The position numbers and the translations under genes are program-made. A model generated the notes under the pieces. It saw nothing but the letters and a program-made list of their open reading frames with translations, searched no databases and was not told the DNA's origin. Of a stretch of 64,000 nt of DNA, positions 20,922 to 32,739 are shown one piece after another. This stretch comes from Eublepharis macularius (taxonomy: Eukaryota; Chordata; Lepidosauria; Squamata; Eublepharidae). The stretch is taken from assembly GCF_028583425.1 (NCBI RefSeq), contig NC_072802.1:11727926-11791925 (forward strand), written 5' to 3'. Numbering within the stretch: the first letter of the stretch is position 1; every line of letters begins with the position of its first letter.

Positions 20922-23384
20922 CTAGATAACCAAAGTTAAACAAGATTTGTGAAAAGATGCTCAGCTGGTTTTTCATTCCTTGTTGCCAGTTGGATAAAAT
21001 GGGCAAATGGTGACAAGAAACCCATTTGGCAACCAAGTTGTATGAAAGTTCAGAGCAAAAAGCTCATGTGGAAGACCCCACTATCTCTCAGCCTTCCTAC
21101 CTCACAGGGATTTTGATGATGATAAAATTGGGAGACACAATAAGGCACATTGCCAATACCCCCGGAAAGAAGTGCAGGACCCCAAAAGCAACAGAGCTGA
21201 TGCAGCAGTGACATGTCTGTGCTCCTGTTTCCACCCAAATAAAACTATTCTAGGAGTAAATGCAAGGGTAGGGGAAAGGCTGACACATCCATCAGGTGAG
21301 AATGCTCAAAGCTGGGCCAGTGATCAGTTCTCAAATATCTAAATGTATTGTTCTCGGGGGGTTTAAAATGCATTTTGTTCTCTGCGATATTGAGATAATG
21401 TTCTATTTTGTTTAGCAAAATTGTTTGCATTAGCAGTGGCAGCTAATGCAAAAAAATGCCCACTGCAATTACACAGTGTTTCAAATTGCATTTCAAGGAT
21501 CTGACATCGCAAGCAAAGTTCAACCAAAATGACACAAAACAGTGCACAAGCTTTCAAAACCTGAATACAGCAAAACAGTGCTTCCATTTTGTCAGGAACC
21601 CGCCACCAGCGCTCTCGGGTCCCTCCGGCTGCCAAGTGCATTTAGGAGAGCAAGAAGAGCACGCTGCCCAGAGGTGCTGGCAGGGGCAAGAGGGACAAAG
21701 AGCTGATCACTGCTGCCAGCTCCCTCTTCTTCTCAAGGAGAAAATCAGCTACGGGTAAGGGGGACAACGTTCAGCAGAAAAACCACCATACTCGGAACCA
21801 CCTGAAGCATGACTTCACATTTAAGCTTTGCCTTGGTTTAAATCAAAGCTAAAATTACTTCAAATAGCTCTTTTAAGTATATGCACTAATAAGTATGGGC
21901 ACTAATAAATGCAGCAGCACCTAAAGGCATGCACCTAAAGACAGATTCTGTTACATTCTGCAACTATAATGGTAACCAATCCCAATGGTCTGGCAATCTA
22001 GGTAGCCATATGGTGTCTTTGGGCTTCAACAGAAAAGCAGAGGCTACCAGCAGGACCACCAGGTACTATAACAAGAAGTACGGCTAAAAGATAAAAGAGT
22101 AGTGTTGTCCTTTTAAAGGCATCTGAAGGTTCCTGCCGCAGGCGAGCACAGAATTTTTTCCTTCCACGAATAAAAATGCATGAGGAAACAAGAGAATGCC
22201 ACTGTGCAAATTTCACAGAAAGCCAATACGACCCAACGTTGTGCACAAAATACTGGGTGATAAAAGTGGGAAATAGCCCAATTTCCCCCAAAAATATTAC
22301 AAGAGTGAGAAAAGATTAGACCTAATGCAAAGCCCCTCCCCACTAAGGTAATCCTCACTGGGATTCTCTTTTAAAAAATCCGGAGGGGTGTGCGAATGCT
22401 TTGAGTGGTGATGAAACTGCTCAAAAAGGAGCTACAGAGGAGTCAATGGACCCTAATCACCTCCTATAGAGCAGCTCTTCCATCCTTCCAGAAAGAAGTG
22501 TGATTAATCTTGCAGTGAAACCCGATCAGCATGGAGAGCTGCTAAACACACCACGGTGCATGCATGGACTCATGGGGGAAGCAGGCTGGAGGATTTATTT
22601 TATTTTTATATACACTGGCAATTATGCCACTCTGTGCCAAGCAATGATCCTTAAAATAATATTTTACTATAACCTGCACAAAGTGAAAATGTTTTTATTC
22701 TCCTGTATTTTCAGTGGGCTTTTTTAACGTGCAGCTGGCACTTTTCCTCATTTATTGCCTTTTCAAATTGCTAATTGGACCAAAAGATTTATGTTTTTTT
22801 CTACTGCAAAGGACTTCTTTCATTTTATTGTTCTTAGGTATGGATTGTGGTGCTTTTATCTACTGCCAAACTGTATTACAAACTTTGAACTGTTGTTAAT
22901 GCTCTGTAGCTTGTTTAATGCTTTTTTGTAAGTAACAGTTTGTTGTTGTTTTTCTGCCTGCTGCCTTGAGAACCTTATTATTAAAAAGTAGCATATAATG
23001 TACTTTAATAAATATACACAGATTACTAAACAAGAAAGAGATTCGAAGCTACAAAGCCAGGCATTGTGGTTCCAATATTTCCAAACGAGAGCAATTATGC
23101 TTTCCTATGCTACCAAAAATGGTTTTCACAGACCGTTAGCTAAGTTTGAGATCCTTTAAACTGGATCTTTGTGCATAATGAAAGGTCTTTTGTCTAAAAT
23201 ATACCAAATTCTTCTCGAGGTACTATACACAAAATTACCAACATATGTTGACACATGGGAGAAAGAAATGCCTGAGGAACTCACAACAGATGACTGGGAA
23301 GCTATTTGGAGTTCTCCTTCAAACAATTCTACTATCCATTCAATTAGGACATAGTTTTACAAATTATTTGCAAATTATTTATTT

Positions 23385-24955
23385 TTTATTATTTCAATTT
23401 ATAAACCGTCCATCCTCAGGGGCTCTGGGCAGTGAACAACAATTAAAATCAATAAAAACAAGAAAACAATAATTCTAAAATCAACATACAATAAGCAATA
23501 ATAAAATAAATTAACCAAATATATTAAGGTGCAATGGTGGGGAGAACCCGCCACCCCAAAGGTGGGAGGCCGACATGGCACTGCCCCCTTCAACCACTGA
23601 ATGCCTGGTCTTACAGGACCGGCAGAACGATAATATGTCCCGCTGGGCATGGATCTCCATTGACCGAGTGTTCCACCAGGCTGGGGCCAGGACTGAAAAG
23701 GCCCTGGCCCTGGTTGAAGAGAGGCAGGCTTCCTTAGGGATGGGGACCACCAGTAAACATTTATCCACTGATCGAAGCGGTCTCTGGGGAACATACAAGG
23801 AAAGGCAGTCCCGAAGATATGCTGGTCCCAACCCGCTCAGGGCTTTAAAGGTAAGAACCAACACCTTGAACCTGATTCGGAATTCAACCAGAAGCCAGTG
23901 CAGGTGGCACAGGACAGGTGTGATATGTGACTGGTAGGCTATACCAGTCAGGACCCATGCCACCGCATTCTGGACCAGTTGCAGTTTCCTGATCAGGCCC
24001 AGGGGTAGCCCAGCGTAGAGTGAGTTACAGTAATCTAGCCTGGATGTGACCGTTGCTTGGGTCACTGTAGCCAGGTCCTGGGGCGTCAGGTAAGGGGCAA
24101 GTTGCCTGATCTGATGGAAATGGGAAAATGCAGACTTGGCAACCGCTGTGACCTGGGCCTCCATCGACAGGAAGGCATCCAGGAGCACGCCCAGACCACC
24201 ACTGGCAAAGTTGCCAGTGGTGTCCCATCCAGGGCAGGGAGCTGGATCCCAACATCTGGCAGCCCCCGTCCCAGCTGCAGGACCTCTGTCTTCACCGGGT
24301 TCAGTTTCAAGCCTGCTCTGTTTCAACCATGCTGTCACAGCCTCCAGAGCTCTGGCCAGATTGTCCGGGGCCATGTTTGGCCGGCCGTCCATCAACAGAA
24401 AAAGCTGGGTGTCATCCGCATATTGATGACAGCCCAGCCCAAACCTCCGCACCAACTGGGCGAGGGGGGCGCATGTAGAGATTAAATAACATCAGGGAGA
24501 GTATCGCCCCTTGCAGAACCCTGCACACCAAAGGGTGATGGGGCGATAGATCTCCCGAGCACCACCCTCTGTCCCCGACCCTGGAGAAAGGAGACCAGCC
24601 GCTGTAAGGCTGTCCCCCTAATCCCCACGTCAGCGAGGCGGCTGGCCGACAAGTCATAGTCGACTGTGTCAAATGCTGCTGTGAGATCAAGTAACACAAG
24701 CAGCGCTGACCCGCCTCGACCCAGATGCCTGCGAAGGTCATCTGTGAGGGCAACCAAGGCCGTCTCCGTCCCATGGCCAGGACGGAAGCCAGACTGGAAT
24801 GGGTCCAGGATCACAGCATCATTCTGGAATTTCTGCAGTTGTACCGCCAGCGCCTGCTCTATCACCTTGCCCAGGAACAGGTTGTTCAACACTGGGCGGT
24901 AACTGGACGGGTCGGTGGGGTCCAAAGATGTTTTTTTCAGGAGGGGCCGCATTGG
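23385..24955 (-). mobile_element. L2-clade LINE, 5'-truncated reverse transcriptase
   Basis: Minus-strand frames carry ordered RT motifs: SGFRPGHGTETALV and LLDLTAAFDTVDYD near 24700-24800, then GCHQYADDTQLFL near 24430 with the catalytic YADD box, then SRLDYCNSLYAGLPLGLIRK and SHITPVLCHLHWL. The LDYCNSL...LQLVQNA...HITPVL run is characteristic of the L2 clade. At least one frameshift separates the frame ending at 24482 from the one starting at 24455. The AT-rich 3' end lies at about 23385-23500. Confidence 0.85.
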
Positions 24956-25214
24956 TATCTCTGTCCCAATAGACTACATAAAATTTACCAGTATCTTAGC
25001 CCCAAATGTTGGAAGCTTTGTGGGCAAAAAGGCTCTCCAATCCATGTATGGTGGAAAAGCCGCCAAATCTACCTTTTCTGGTTGGCTGTGTCTAAGGCAA
25101 TCCTCCAAATTACTTAGATTAATCTACCCTTCTCCTTGAAGCTGTTTGTATTTGATATCTGGAATGATATCCAAATTCCCAAAGAAACAGGAAACCTTAT
25201 TACCAAATTACTAG

Positions 25215-25285
25215 CAGCGAGCCGTTTGTCCAGGGGGTTGGACTAGATGGTCTGTATGGCCCCTTCCAACTCTATGATTCTATGA
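25215..25285 (+). mobile_element. CR1 LINE 3' tail
   Basis: GGGGGTTGGACTAGATGGTC, CCCCTTCCAACTCTATGATT and CTATGA, the canonical CR1 3' end with its short tandem tail. It is inserted into the L1 fragment without an obvious target duplication, as is usual for CR1. Confidence 0.85.
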
Positions 25286-26109
25286 CCATTGCTGCTTTCT
25301 GGTCAGATCCAGCCAGACCTTCCTTGGATAGACGGCATGAGAAACTTTGGGAATCTGTGTTTTGAAGAAAATTGTGCATAATCCCTTTTTCTATAGCTCA
25401 CAAGATAGTGTGCAAAGTTATGAAGAAACTTGGAATCCTGTCTTTGACTACCTGGAAATCAGAGGTATCCTAGCATGGAGAAATTACTATAGACTCTGGT
25501 TTTCTCTTTGATTGTCCTTTTGTCTGAAGCTAGTATACTCAGTTACCCTTTCCAAGGCTCTAAGGGAGTTTATATCTGGGTACCTTATTTTAGGTGATTT
25601 TTATTGTATTTAAATATTTTTAAATAATAGGGCTTCATAACCAATCAGAAATACTCTGGAGAGAAACTTAATTTCAGCTCAACCCAAGTTGTACAGCTCT
25701 CGAACCTGTTCTGACCCAACTGTTTGAATCCCACATCATTCTATATCTTTCATTTACACATTTTAATGCTATAGTTTTAGGCCCATTAAGCATTGCAAGC
25801 AGAGAGGATTTTACTGCATGTGCATAAGTGAAGAGATTTTAAGTGCCTGAATCCCTGGAGATGCCGCATATGACAAACCCCGGGTGCATAAATACATCTA
25901 GCTTTGTTTGTCCTTTCCTAATATCTGGGAGCTCTTAAGTGGAGAAGCTGAGGATTAAACCAGCATTGAACTTTCTGCTTGCAACACACACAATTTTCTA
26001 CTGAACCACAGCTCAGTTTTGATGACTGAGTCTTCTTACAACATCATCTGAAGTTCCCCTAAATAACAAACATGGCTCAGGTTTTGACATTAGGAAGTTG
26101 AATACTTAC

Positions 26110-26156
26110 TTATAAATCAGTGAGAAGGCTCTGATTTCTAGGTGTCCAGCACTTTC
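26110..26156 (-). CDS. ALG13: ALG13 OTU exon (47 nt)
   Basis: Encodes ESAGHLEIRAFSLIY and the first two bases of an Asn codon, then gtaagt. The acceptor is AACAG. Human has ESAGQLEIRALSLIYN. This is the OTU core strand/helix carrying the LEIRALS signature shared with OTUD4 (VEISALSLMY). Confidence 0.94.
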
Positions 26157-27058
26157 CTGTTTATAGAGAAGGGACATTAACTGACCAGCTGCAATCAGAT
26201 GCCAAACAGAGCTCTGCACTGACTCACACTTTCAATACAGTTCCCAACAGAATCTGACAGTAGTTAAAGTACATTGAACAGTCTTCTCAGAACATTTCAT
26301 AAAAATCAAGGCAGCTCAAAATGTTATCTCGGGTATCCCTTAGAAGCCGCAGTGCTTGCAGCCACTTTATAGTCCTCCCCCTCTTCAAATACCCTTCTAA
26401 ACAGCAAGTCGACCCAACGGGCTGCTCCAGGCTTTTGGTGGCCCTGGCAGTGAAGTCTTCCTGGGGGTGCGGACTAGGCACATCATCTCTTCATGAAAGT
26501 GCCTCTACCCATCCCTGACAATGTAGACCATGATTCTTTCACTGTCTGATCTACACTGTCAAGAACACCTCCCAGCCAGGTGCATTTCCCAGATGAAATG
26601 GCACATCATAGATGTCAGGATCTCAGATATGGAACCCCTCCAGAGCACTTGCTTGAACAGATTCCAACATGTCACTTTTAAAACCACTTACAGTGCAATC
26701 CTAAGCAAGGTTATGCCAGTCTAAGCCCACTGAAATCAATGGGCTGAGACTGGAGTAACTCTGCTTAGGATAGCACTGTTTGTTACAGTTCCTGGCAAGA
26801 ACTCCAGAATATACAGTAGCAAAAGCAGCCAATTTCAAGACAAATTTTCAGTTGCTGAGGGCAAGCCATAGGAATGGCTTCTTGGTATTTTCCCTTGCTT
26901 TGGTTTCTTAGGGGCATCCAGTTGGCCTCTAATGGAGGTGAACGCTGGACTAGGTGGGTCTTTGGTTAAATTTATCAAATGATATAATACATTCATCTTT
27001 CTGTACAGCTTTAACACTTCAGCTCAACTCCAAAAGAGACAAAATATTTCAGATTTAC
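26157..27058 (-). other. ALG13 intron
   Basis: Carries one ~90-bp palindromic repeat at about 26692-26785 (GTGCAATCCTAAGCAAGG ... CTGCTTAGGATAGCACTG). Otherwise nothing seen. Confidence 0.65.
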
Positions 27059-27109
27059 CTTGGGGTCTCCAAGCCGTTCCAGGTATTTTTCAAATGACCC
27101 TTCCACAAA
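27059..27109 (-). CDS. ALG13: ALG13 OTU microexon (51 nt)
   Basis: Seventeen codons, FVEGSFEKYLERLGDPK, between a TTTAAG acceptor and gtaaat. They differ from human YVEGSFEKYLERLGDPK by one residue. The exon is symmetric (phase 0-0), so skipping it would keep the frame. Confidence 0.95.
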
Positions 27110-29633
27110 CTTAAACAAAAAAGAGAATACATTAGATTTAACCAGTGGTTTGTCTTTACCAAATATGCCCAGTTAAAGAGTTAGACTTTTGCATTCAGTT
27201 TGGGAGAAAAATTATTATAAATTTATGCTTTACAAGCTTATGTCATATAAGCATGAAATGTTTATACAGTTGCGCATTATGAATCCAGCTTAGAAGCAGC
27301 ATCAACGTTCTATTTTACAGAAAAGCACAAGAAAGAACGAGAGAAAAAAAAATAAATTAGTTAAGGCTTATAAAATTATGCAAGGTTTTTAAAAAGCAAA
27401 GAGAAATCTGCTGCTGTTTCTCATAATACTAGAATTCGAGATTATCCAGTGAAACTGACTTGGAGTGTATTCAGGATAGATAAATCAAAATCCTTCTTCA
27501 CACACCACATAATTCAGCTCACTTTCTTTTTGCATCAAACTCCAGGAAAAGAGGAAAAACCTTGAGCCAGTGCAGGGCTCAATGTGGGCAAGGAAACAAA
27601 ACTTAATCCAGACAAGATGGGCATTCTTTTGTTCAGGCAGCAGTGACATGAGTACGCAACCGGGTTTCAGATGGGTTGGTGCTCGCACTCCTGAAGAATC
27701 AGGTTCACATCTCAGGAGAACTCTTTAATCCAGCTGTTTTCTGGAAAGACAGACTACTAAGGGGACCAGGAGGGCTTTTGATTGTTTTAGGCTAATTTAC
27801 CAACCACAGCCATTTCTGGAGAGGATGGAACTCACCATGGTCAGGCATGCTTTGACAACATCCAGACTGGATTGCTGCCTATGTGGGTCTGAGGAGAGTA
27901 CAGAGACTACAAATGGCTCAGAAGTAGAGATGTAAAAGTTTCAGAAATTTTGAAGCCACAGGAAAAAAAAACTTTTTAAAAGGGAAATTTGAGGCAGGAA
28001 AGTAAATGTATTTAGTTTCCTATCAAATCTAAAATTATTTTAATGGATATAACACAAAATGTAACATTTATAACTTAATTAGCATTTAAACTGTATTATT
28101 TGGCATATTTATGGAATTCAAAAACATAAATGTCTTATTTTCTATAAGAAAAATGGCAACTATACACAATACTTGAGAAAGTCACAAACTGCTGCATCCT
28201 ATGCTATGTGAGTATAAGGGGGGGAAGCTGAAGGTAGAAAACAAATTCTGTAGAAAACGAAATAAAATGTTTTACTTGAACGTATATCATCTCATACAGT
28301 CACAAGGGACAGACCAGCGTATTTTGATGTTAACTTTATAAAACTGAACAAATTCTTTAACAACATGTTATTAAGCGCATTATAGCATATTCACTGTTGA
28401 CAAAATTATTTAGATTTAGACAAAATATATTCTTGGAAATGTCATATATAAGTCTACTACAGTATACATAGGAGTTACATTAACACTGTAGGTTATCTTA
28501 TATACAAAATCTTCATACACAGTTGAGCAAAAACTTTTCTTCTATTTCACTCACTCTAAAAAGGCAAACACAAGTAATACGAACTTTTCAATGTTCTGAT
28601 GCTATACATTTTGAGTATAAAAACTCTGCCTTAAAGATGTCATAGGAAGGAGACACCCTCCCATTTTTCCCCCCCGAGGGCCTTCACATTTCTATCTAGG
28701 ATGGGGCATCAAGACTTTGAGGCGATATTTATTGTTTAAATGTGACATTGCCCATAGTTAATATGATATAATGTATATTACGATAATGTGTATGTGTGGT
28801 GCCCTTAAGTCATAGCTGACTTATGGCGACCTCTGGTGGGGTTTTCATGGCAAGAGACTATCACAGGTGGGTTGCTATTGCCTGTCTCTGCAGCCATGGT
28901 CTTCGCTGGAGGTCTCCCATCCAGCTAGTAACCAAGGCCTAACCCTAACCCTCCTTAGCTTCTGAGATCTGACGAGATCAGATTCACCTGGGCTATTCAG
29001 GTCAGGGCATATTATGATAATATGTTATTTAACAGTTACGTATTTTCAGGGTTATAAATTTTAACTTGATATTCAAATATGCTACTAGTCCTATTGTGAG
29101 TGTTCAAGACTGTTTCTGTCCAAATAATGTGCTAGTTTATGTTTATCTCATAATTTGTTTTCTACTTTCAACTTTTATTTTTTTCCTGCTTTTCACATGG
29201 CAAAACTAAGATATCTGTACATAAGTTTACATCATGTCTCTCTGTCAAACACACATGCAGTTAATGTATATTTGTAATTGTGCTCTGTGAATTAAGTATT
29301 TGTTTCACAGGGGAAGTCATACAGTGCAATCCTAAAAAGAGTTATTCTACTCTAATCCCATTGATTTCAATTGACTTAAACTGGAGTAACTCTGTTTAGG
29401 ATTGCACCAATAGTCTGCATCAGCTTCCAAGTAAGAGAGCATTCTCTAATGGAACCTGATTTATTTGCAATGAAGATACGAGATCACGACCATAAGTTAA
29501 AGTAATAATTAAACTAAGACAATAAGTATGCAGAGACAAATTTTTGTGTGCATATATTTAAACATACAAATAAAAACACTCCAGGTGCCAAGTATACATA
29601 TTTAAGTTTTGTACCATATACTTATATACTTAC
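27110..29633 (-). other. ALG13 intron
   Basis: Contains a 5S-type SINE on the minus strand (28798-29008) and a ~90-bp palindromic repeat at about 29323-29408. The AT-rich remainder shows nothing recognisable. Confidence 0.65.
28798..29008 (-). mobile_element. 5S rRNA-derived SINE
   Basis: Read on the minus strand it has the 5S-like promoter half (CTCAGAAGCTAAGGAGGGTT-like, then GGATGGGAGACC) followed by GGCAATAGCAACCCACCTGT and GCCATAAGTCAGCTATGACT. Flanks ATATTACGATAATGTG and ATATTATGATAATATG look like an old ~16-bp target duplication. Inside is a short CCCTAACCCTAACCC run. Confidence 0.85.
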
Positions 29634-29717
29634 AGATTCAAAGTTAGATTGGTTTTTTCTCAGGAATGAAACACAAGCTTGCCTGACTGCCATATGATGA
29701 ATCTGGCAAGCATATAC
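29634..29717 (-). CDS. ALG13: ALG13 OTU exon (helical region)
   Basis: An 84-nt, phase 0-0 exon between TTTAG and gtaagt. It encodes VYACQIHHMAVRQACVSFLR and ends KNQSNFES. It aligns with human [20 protein letters not shown] and ENQQTFES, the OTU helix that follows the catalytic cysteine and packs the active site. Confidence 0.95.
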
Positions 29718-29819
29718 CTAAACAAAATTAAAATTCCTTACAAACGTGAACTAAAAGGCAGCAATTCTATGCATTTGCTCTGAGAAAGAAGTCTTAGAGG
29801 ATTAGACTTTGTTATCTTT

Positions 29820-30065
29820 TCCGGAGCCCAGTCCCAAGTTTGGAAATAATTTAGGGTTTCAGCTTGGAAATTTCTGGAGATTTGGGGGGGCAGTCTGGGG
29901 GTGGTGGGTTTTTAGGGAGGGGAGAGACCACAGCAGGGCACCATGCCCTACAGTCCACCCTTCAAAGTAGCCATTTTTTCCAGGGGAACCGATTTCTGTA
30001 GTCTGGAGTTCTGTTGTTTAATTCCTGGAGATCTCTGGGTCCCCCTGGAGGTTTGCACCCAAACC
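29820..30065. mobile_element. hAT-like MITE relic (GGTTGCCAA family)
   Basis: Shares ordered blocks (CTTGGAAATTTCTGGAGATT, TACAGTCCACCCTTCAAAGT, TTCCAGGGGAACC, CTGGAGATCTCTGGG) with copies at about 44793-45000 and, inverted, about 54449-54683. The better-kept copy ends GGCAACCCT and starts AGGGTT, suggesting short inverted ends. Confidence 0.6.
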
Positions 30066-30686
30066 TAAAACAACTTCTTACCAAGAATAATGAACTACAC
30101 AACAGAACCACCAGCCCAAAGATAAGACCTGCAACAAACCCCAAGGTCAGCTCTGTCCCCATATCCACTCAGGCAACGCTATTACAAAGTTTAATTACAC
30201 TAGTTACACTGCCTTGAGCATATCTATTTGTTTATTCTTTATCCTATGTGATAGGCTATTATGCATCAACGATGCCCTTGCGCTCTTGACAAAAGGCAAA
30301 CGGGTCAGTCCTGATACAAAACAATAAAAAGATACTAATCTGATATTCAAAATGGCAGCATTCAGCAACAAGACACTCCATCAGCAAAGAAACTTCAAAG
30401 GGAGATTCCAGGATGAAACTGCTAAATCAGTATTCATTAAGAAATTCAATACCATTTCTCTAGCACTTCTTTAAGTGCTAGAGACTTATGATCCCTCACC
30501 ATTACAGGTGTTAACTAGTTTTCCAAACCTAGAGAGATTGTGAATTCCAGTTGTTGCCGAGGATCTCTGTACTTTCCTTGACTGCTTCTAAATTTTACAC
30601 AATTAACAGTGGGCTTGGACTGGAGTCATTCTGCTTAGGATTTCACTGTAAGTCTTCCCATGTCCTTCTTGGCCCTTTCTCCCTGC

Positions 30687-30950
30687 CAGGGCTTTTTTTC
30701 AGCAGGAACAGGAGTTCCGGCACCTCTTGAAAATGGTCACATGGCCAGTGGCCCCGCCCCCTGATCTCCAGAAAGAGGGGAGTTTAGATTGCCCTCTGCG
30801 CGCGCCGAGTGCAATCTAAACTCCCCTCTGTCTGGAGATCAGGGGGCGGGGCCACTGGCCATATGACAATTTTTGCAGAGAGCGATTTAAACTTTTAAAA
30901 GCTCCCCCCTTGTTCCAGCTGACCCAAAGTGACATCATTGCGTAGTCCTG
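30687..30950. mobile_element. Foldback MITE (CAGGGCTTTTTTTC family)
   Basis: Starts with CAGGGCTTTTTTTCAGCAGG. Inside, GGCCAGTGGCCCCGCCCCCT and GGGAGTTTAGATTGC are answered by GCAATCTAAACTCCC and GGGGGCGGGGCCACTGGCC, so the centre is a long near-perfect hairpin around GCGCGCGCC. The same 5' module occurs at about 56893-57000, and a 72-bp mini-copy at 37952-38023. Confidence 0.7.
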
Positions 30951-32502
30951 CTATTTAAATTTCCCTCCTCATAACTTTTGGGGCGGGGGGGAGACTAACT
31001 GAATATGACACGCAGGGGTTGCATTCCACATGAGTTTATGCTGGAATAAAATCTTGATAAATCTTTAAAATGCCAGAAGCGTTCTGCTTATTTTTTCTGA
31101 AACAGACAAGCGTGGCTACTGTTCTGGAACCAGAACACAGCTTCATCCTCATGCATGCTTTCCCCAGAGTGAGCCCAACAAGTCTCAGTAAAATGCACTT
31201 CTGATAAGCATAGATTGGTGTGGGGAGAATAATGACATACTTTGTAAACCACTCTGAGTGGATGTTAAGTTGTCCTGAAGGGCAGTATATAAACCAAATG
31301 TAACTAAACACAGGATGGATGACTGCCCACCACCGTCCAACATATTCCAGACAGCAAATCCCACTAAAGGCAGCGAGACATACTTCTCAATTTGGTCAGA
31401 ATCCAGACGGAACTCTTCCCGGTCACCTATTACTCCAATGTAACCACCCATTTATCAGAACTGTGCATTAAAAGAGAGAACCTTTCACTTTCTATTTCAC
31501 CTTAAAAAGAAATGGTGCGGGCAGACAAAAGGCACAAGCAGCCCAACAGGGCTCCAGTCAGTGTCCTGTCTGTAAAATCTCCCAGCACTCCCAAGTCTTT
31601 TCAAGGCAGGGCTTACACTATAAGCTACATTCAAAAATCACCCTGAAGTCCAAGAGTGCCACAGTTTGAAGGGTTTACATGCGATAACGCAACAACATAC
31701 CCCTAAACTGGGTGCTTTTCTTATTATGTGTAGAGCTCATAACATCTTGAGTGTTTCTGCAAAAAGCCACACCACAAACAGAAAGGAAAACCAAAACAGC
31801 AGCTTTGTAATGTTTAAAATGTGTGCTTTGATGGGGATATTCAGAATCAGGGCCTCTAGAGTACACCGCAGCTAGCACTGTTGCTCTAGAAAATTGTTGA
31901 ATCAGATGCTCCAAGTTCAAAACTCTACCATAAATTCCAAAAACAACCTTACATAATCTCAGCCTTGGCCACCTGATTTTCAGGGTTGTTGTGAGGATCC
32001 CTCAACACGATGGTGCATGTGAAGTGCTCCTGTGCTATTAACTGCTATGATTCTACCAATGGCATAAAAGATGGGGGTTCTCTTCCAAACGGTTTCAAAA
32101 CTTGTTTTAAAAATCCTTGGAGTTACAAAGGCCATGCACATTCACCCAGGCTGTATCCAGAGTGAGTAGGCTGAAGAGGCCAAAATTCCAGGTTGTGAAA
32201 CAAAGAAGTCCACAGTTCAAATTTCACGTCTGCCACAACCTTACTGGGCGTCTGGAGACAACCCATTGCCAGCCAGTGCAAAACAGGATATGCCACTGAC
32301 CTACCTTACATGGCTGTTGTGTCTCCAAAGAACCTCTCTAAAGTGCTACATGCGTGCTGAGTATTGGGGACCGTTTCTTCCCTTTTGAACTACTGCAGGG
32401 TGACTTTGGCATGGAAGCCCTTAATTCTGCAAAGACCCGGACAAAATTCACTTTGGGCAGGGTGCAAAGAAATAAACAAGCCAATAATAACACTGAAGAA
32501 GA

Positions 32503-32690
32503 GCAAGAGTCCAATAGCACCTATCAGACTAACAAAATTAGACTTATAGGAGTTTTCATGAGCCACAGCTACCTGAAGAAGTGAGCTGTGGCTCACACCC
32601 TACCACAAATTTTGTTAGCCGTATAGGCGTTAGCTCCGGACTCTTGTTTTCCACCGCTACAGACAGACTAACACGGACTACCTATCTTGA
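32503..32690. repeat. Head-to-head repeat with hammerhead-like stem
   Basis: AAGAGTCCAATAGCACCTAT plus GACTAACAAAATT at the left are inverted at the right (AATTTTGTTAG ... CCGGACTCTTG). At the centre CTGAAGA (32573-32579) is followed by a perfect 6-bp stem GTGAGC/GCTCAC with a TGTG loop (32581-32596). The GAAA expected after the stem is missing here. It ends CAGACTAACACGGACTACC. Confidence 0.7.
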
Positions 32691-32739
32691 CCAATAATAA
32701 TATTCTAATAATAACAATAACTGTGCGTATCTTCTAGAC

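Larger units (their letters stand above)
23160..25620 (+). mobile_element. L1 LINE ORF2 3' fragment, interrupted by other elements
   Basis: The left part reads LLSKIYQILLEVLYTKLPTY and then DDWEAIW. The right part, from about 24955, reads WYLCPNRLHKIYQYLSPKCW and KLCGQKGSPIHVWWKSRQIY. These are adjacent segments of the L1 ORF2 C-terminal region, now about 1.6 kb apart because an L2-clade LINE sits between them. A short CR1 tail interrupts the right part again near 25215-25285. It is 5'-truncated and carries several stops. Confidence 0.8.
20922..26109 (-). other. ALG13 intron with LINE nest
   Basis: The nest occupies 23160-25620 (L1, L2-clade, CR1 tail). An AT-rich stretch at about 22710-23020 ends CTGCCTTGAGAACCTTATTA and resembles a LINE 3' UTR. 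The remaining parts show nothing recognisable. Confidence 0.6.

Noticed and set aside
23511-24455. 314-codon minus-strand frame as a host gene
   Set aside because: It is the reverse transcriptase of an L2-clade LINE (YADDTQLFL and LDYCNSLYAGLP motifs).
28920-28960. CCCTAACCCTAACCC run resembling telomeric repeat
   Set aside because: Only about two and a half units, inside a 5S-type SINE; a chance slippage product and not an interstitial telomere.
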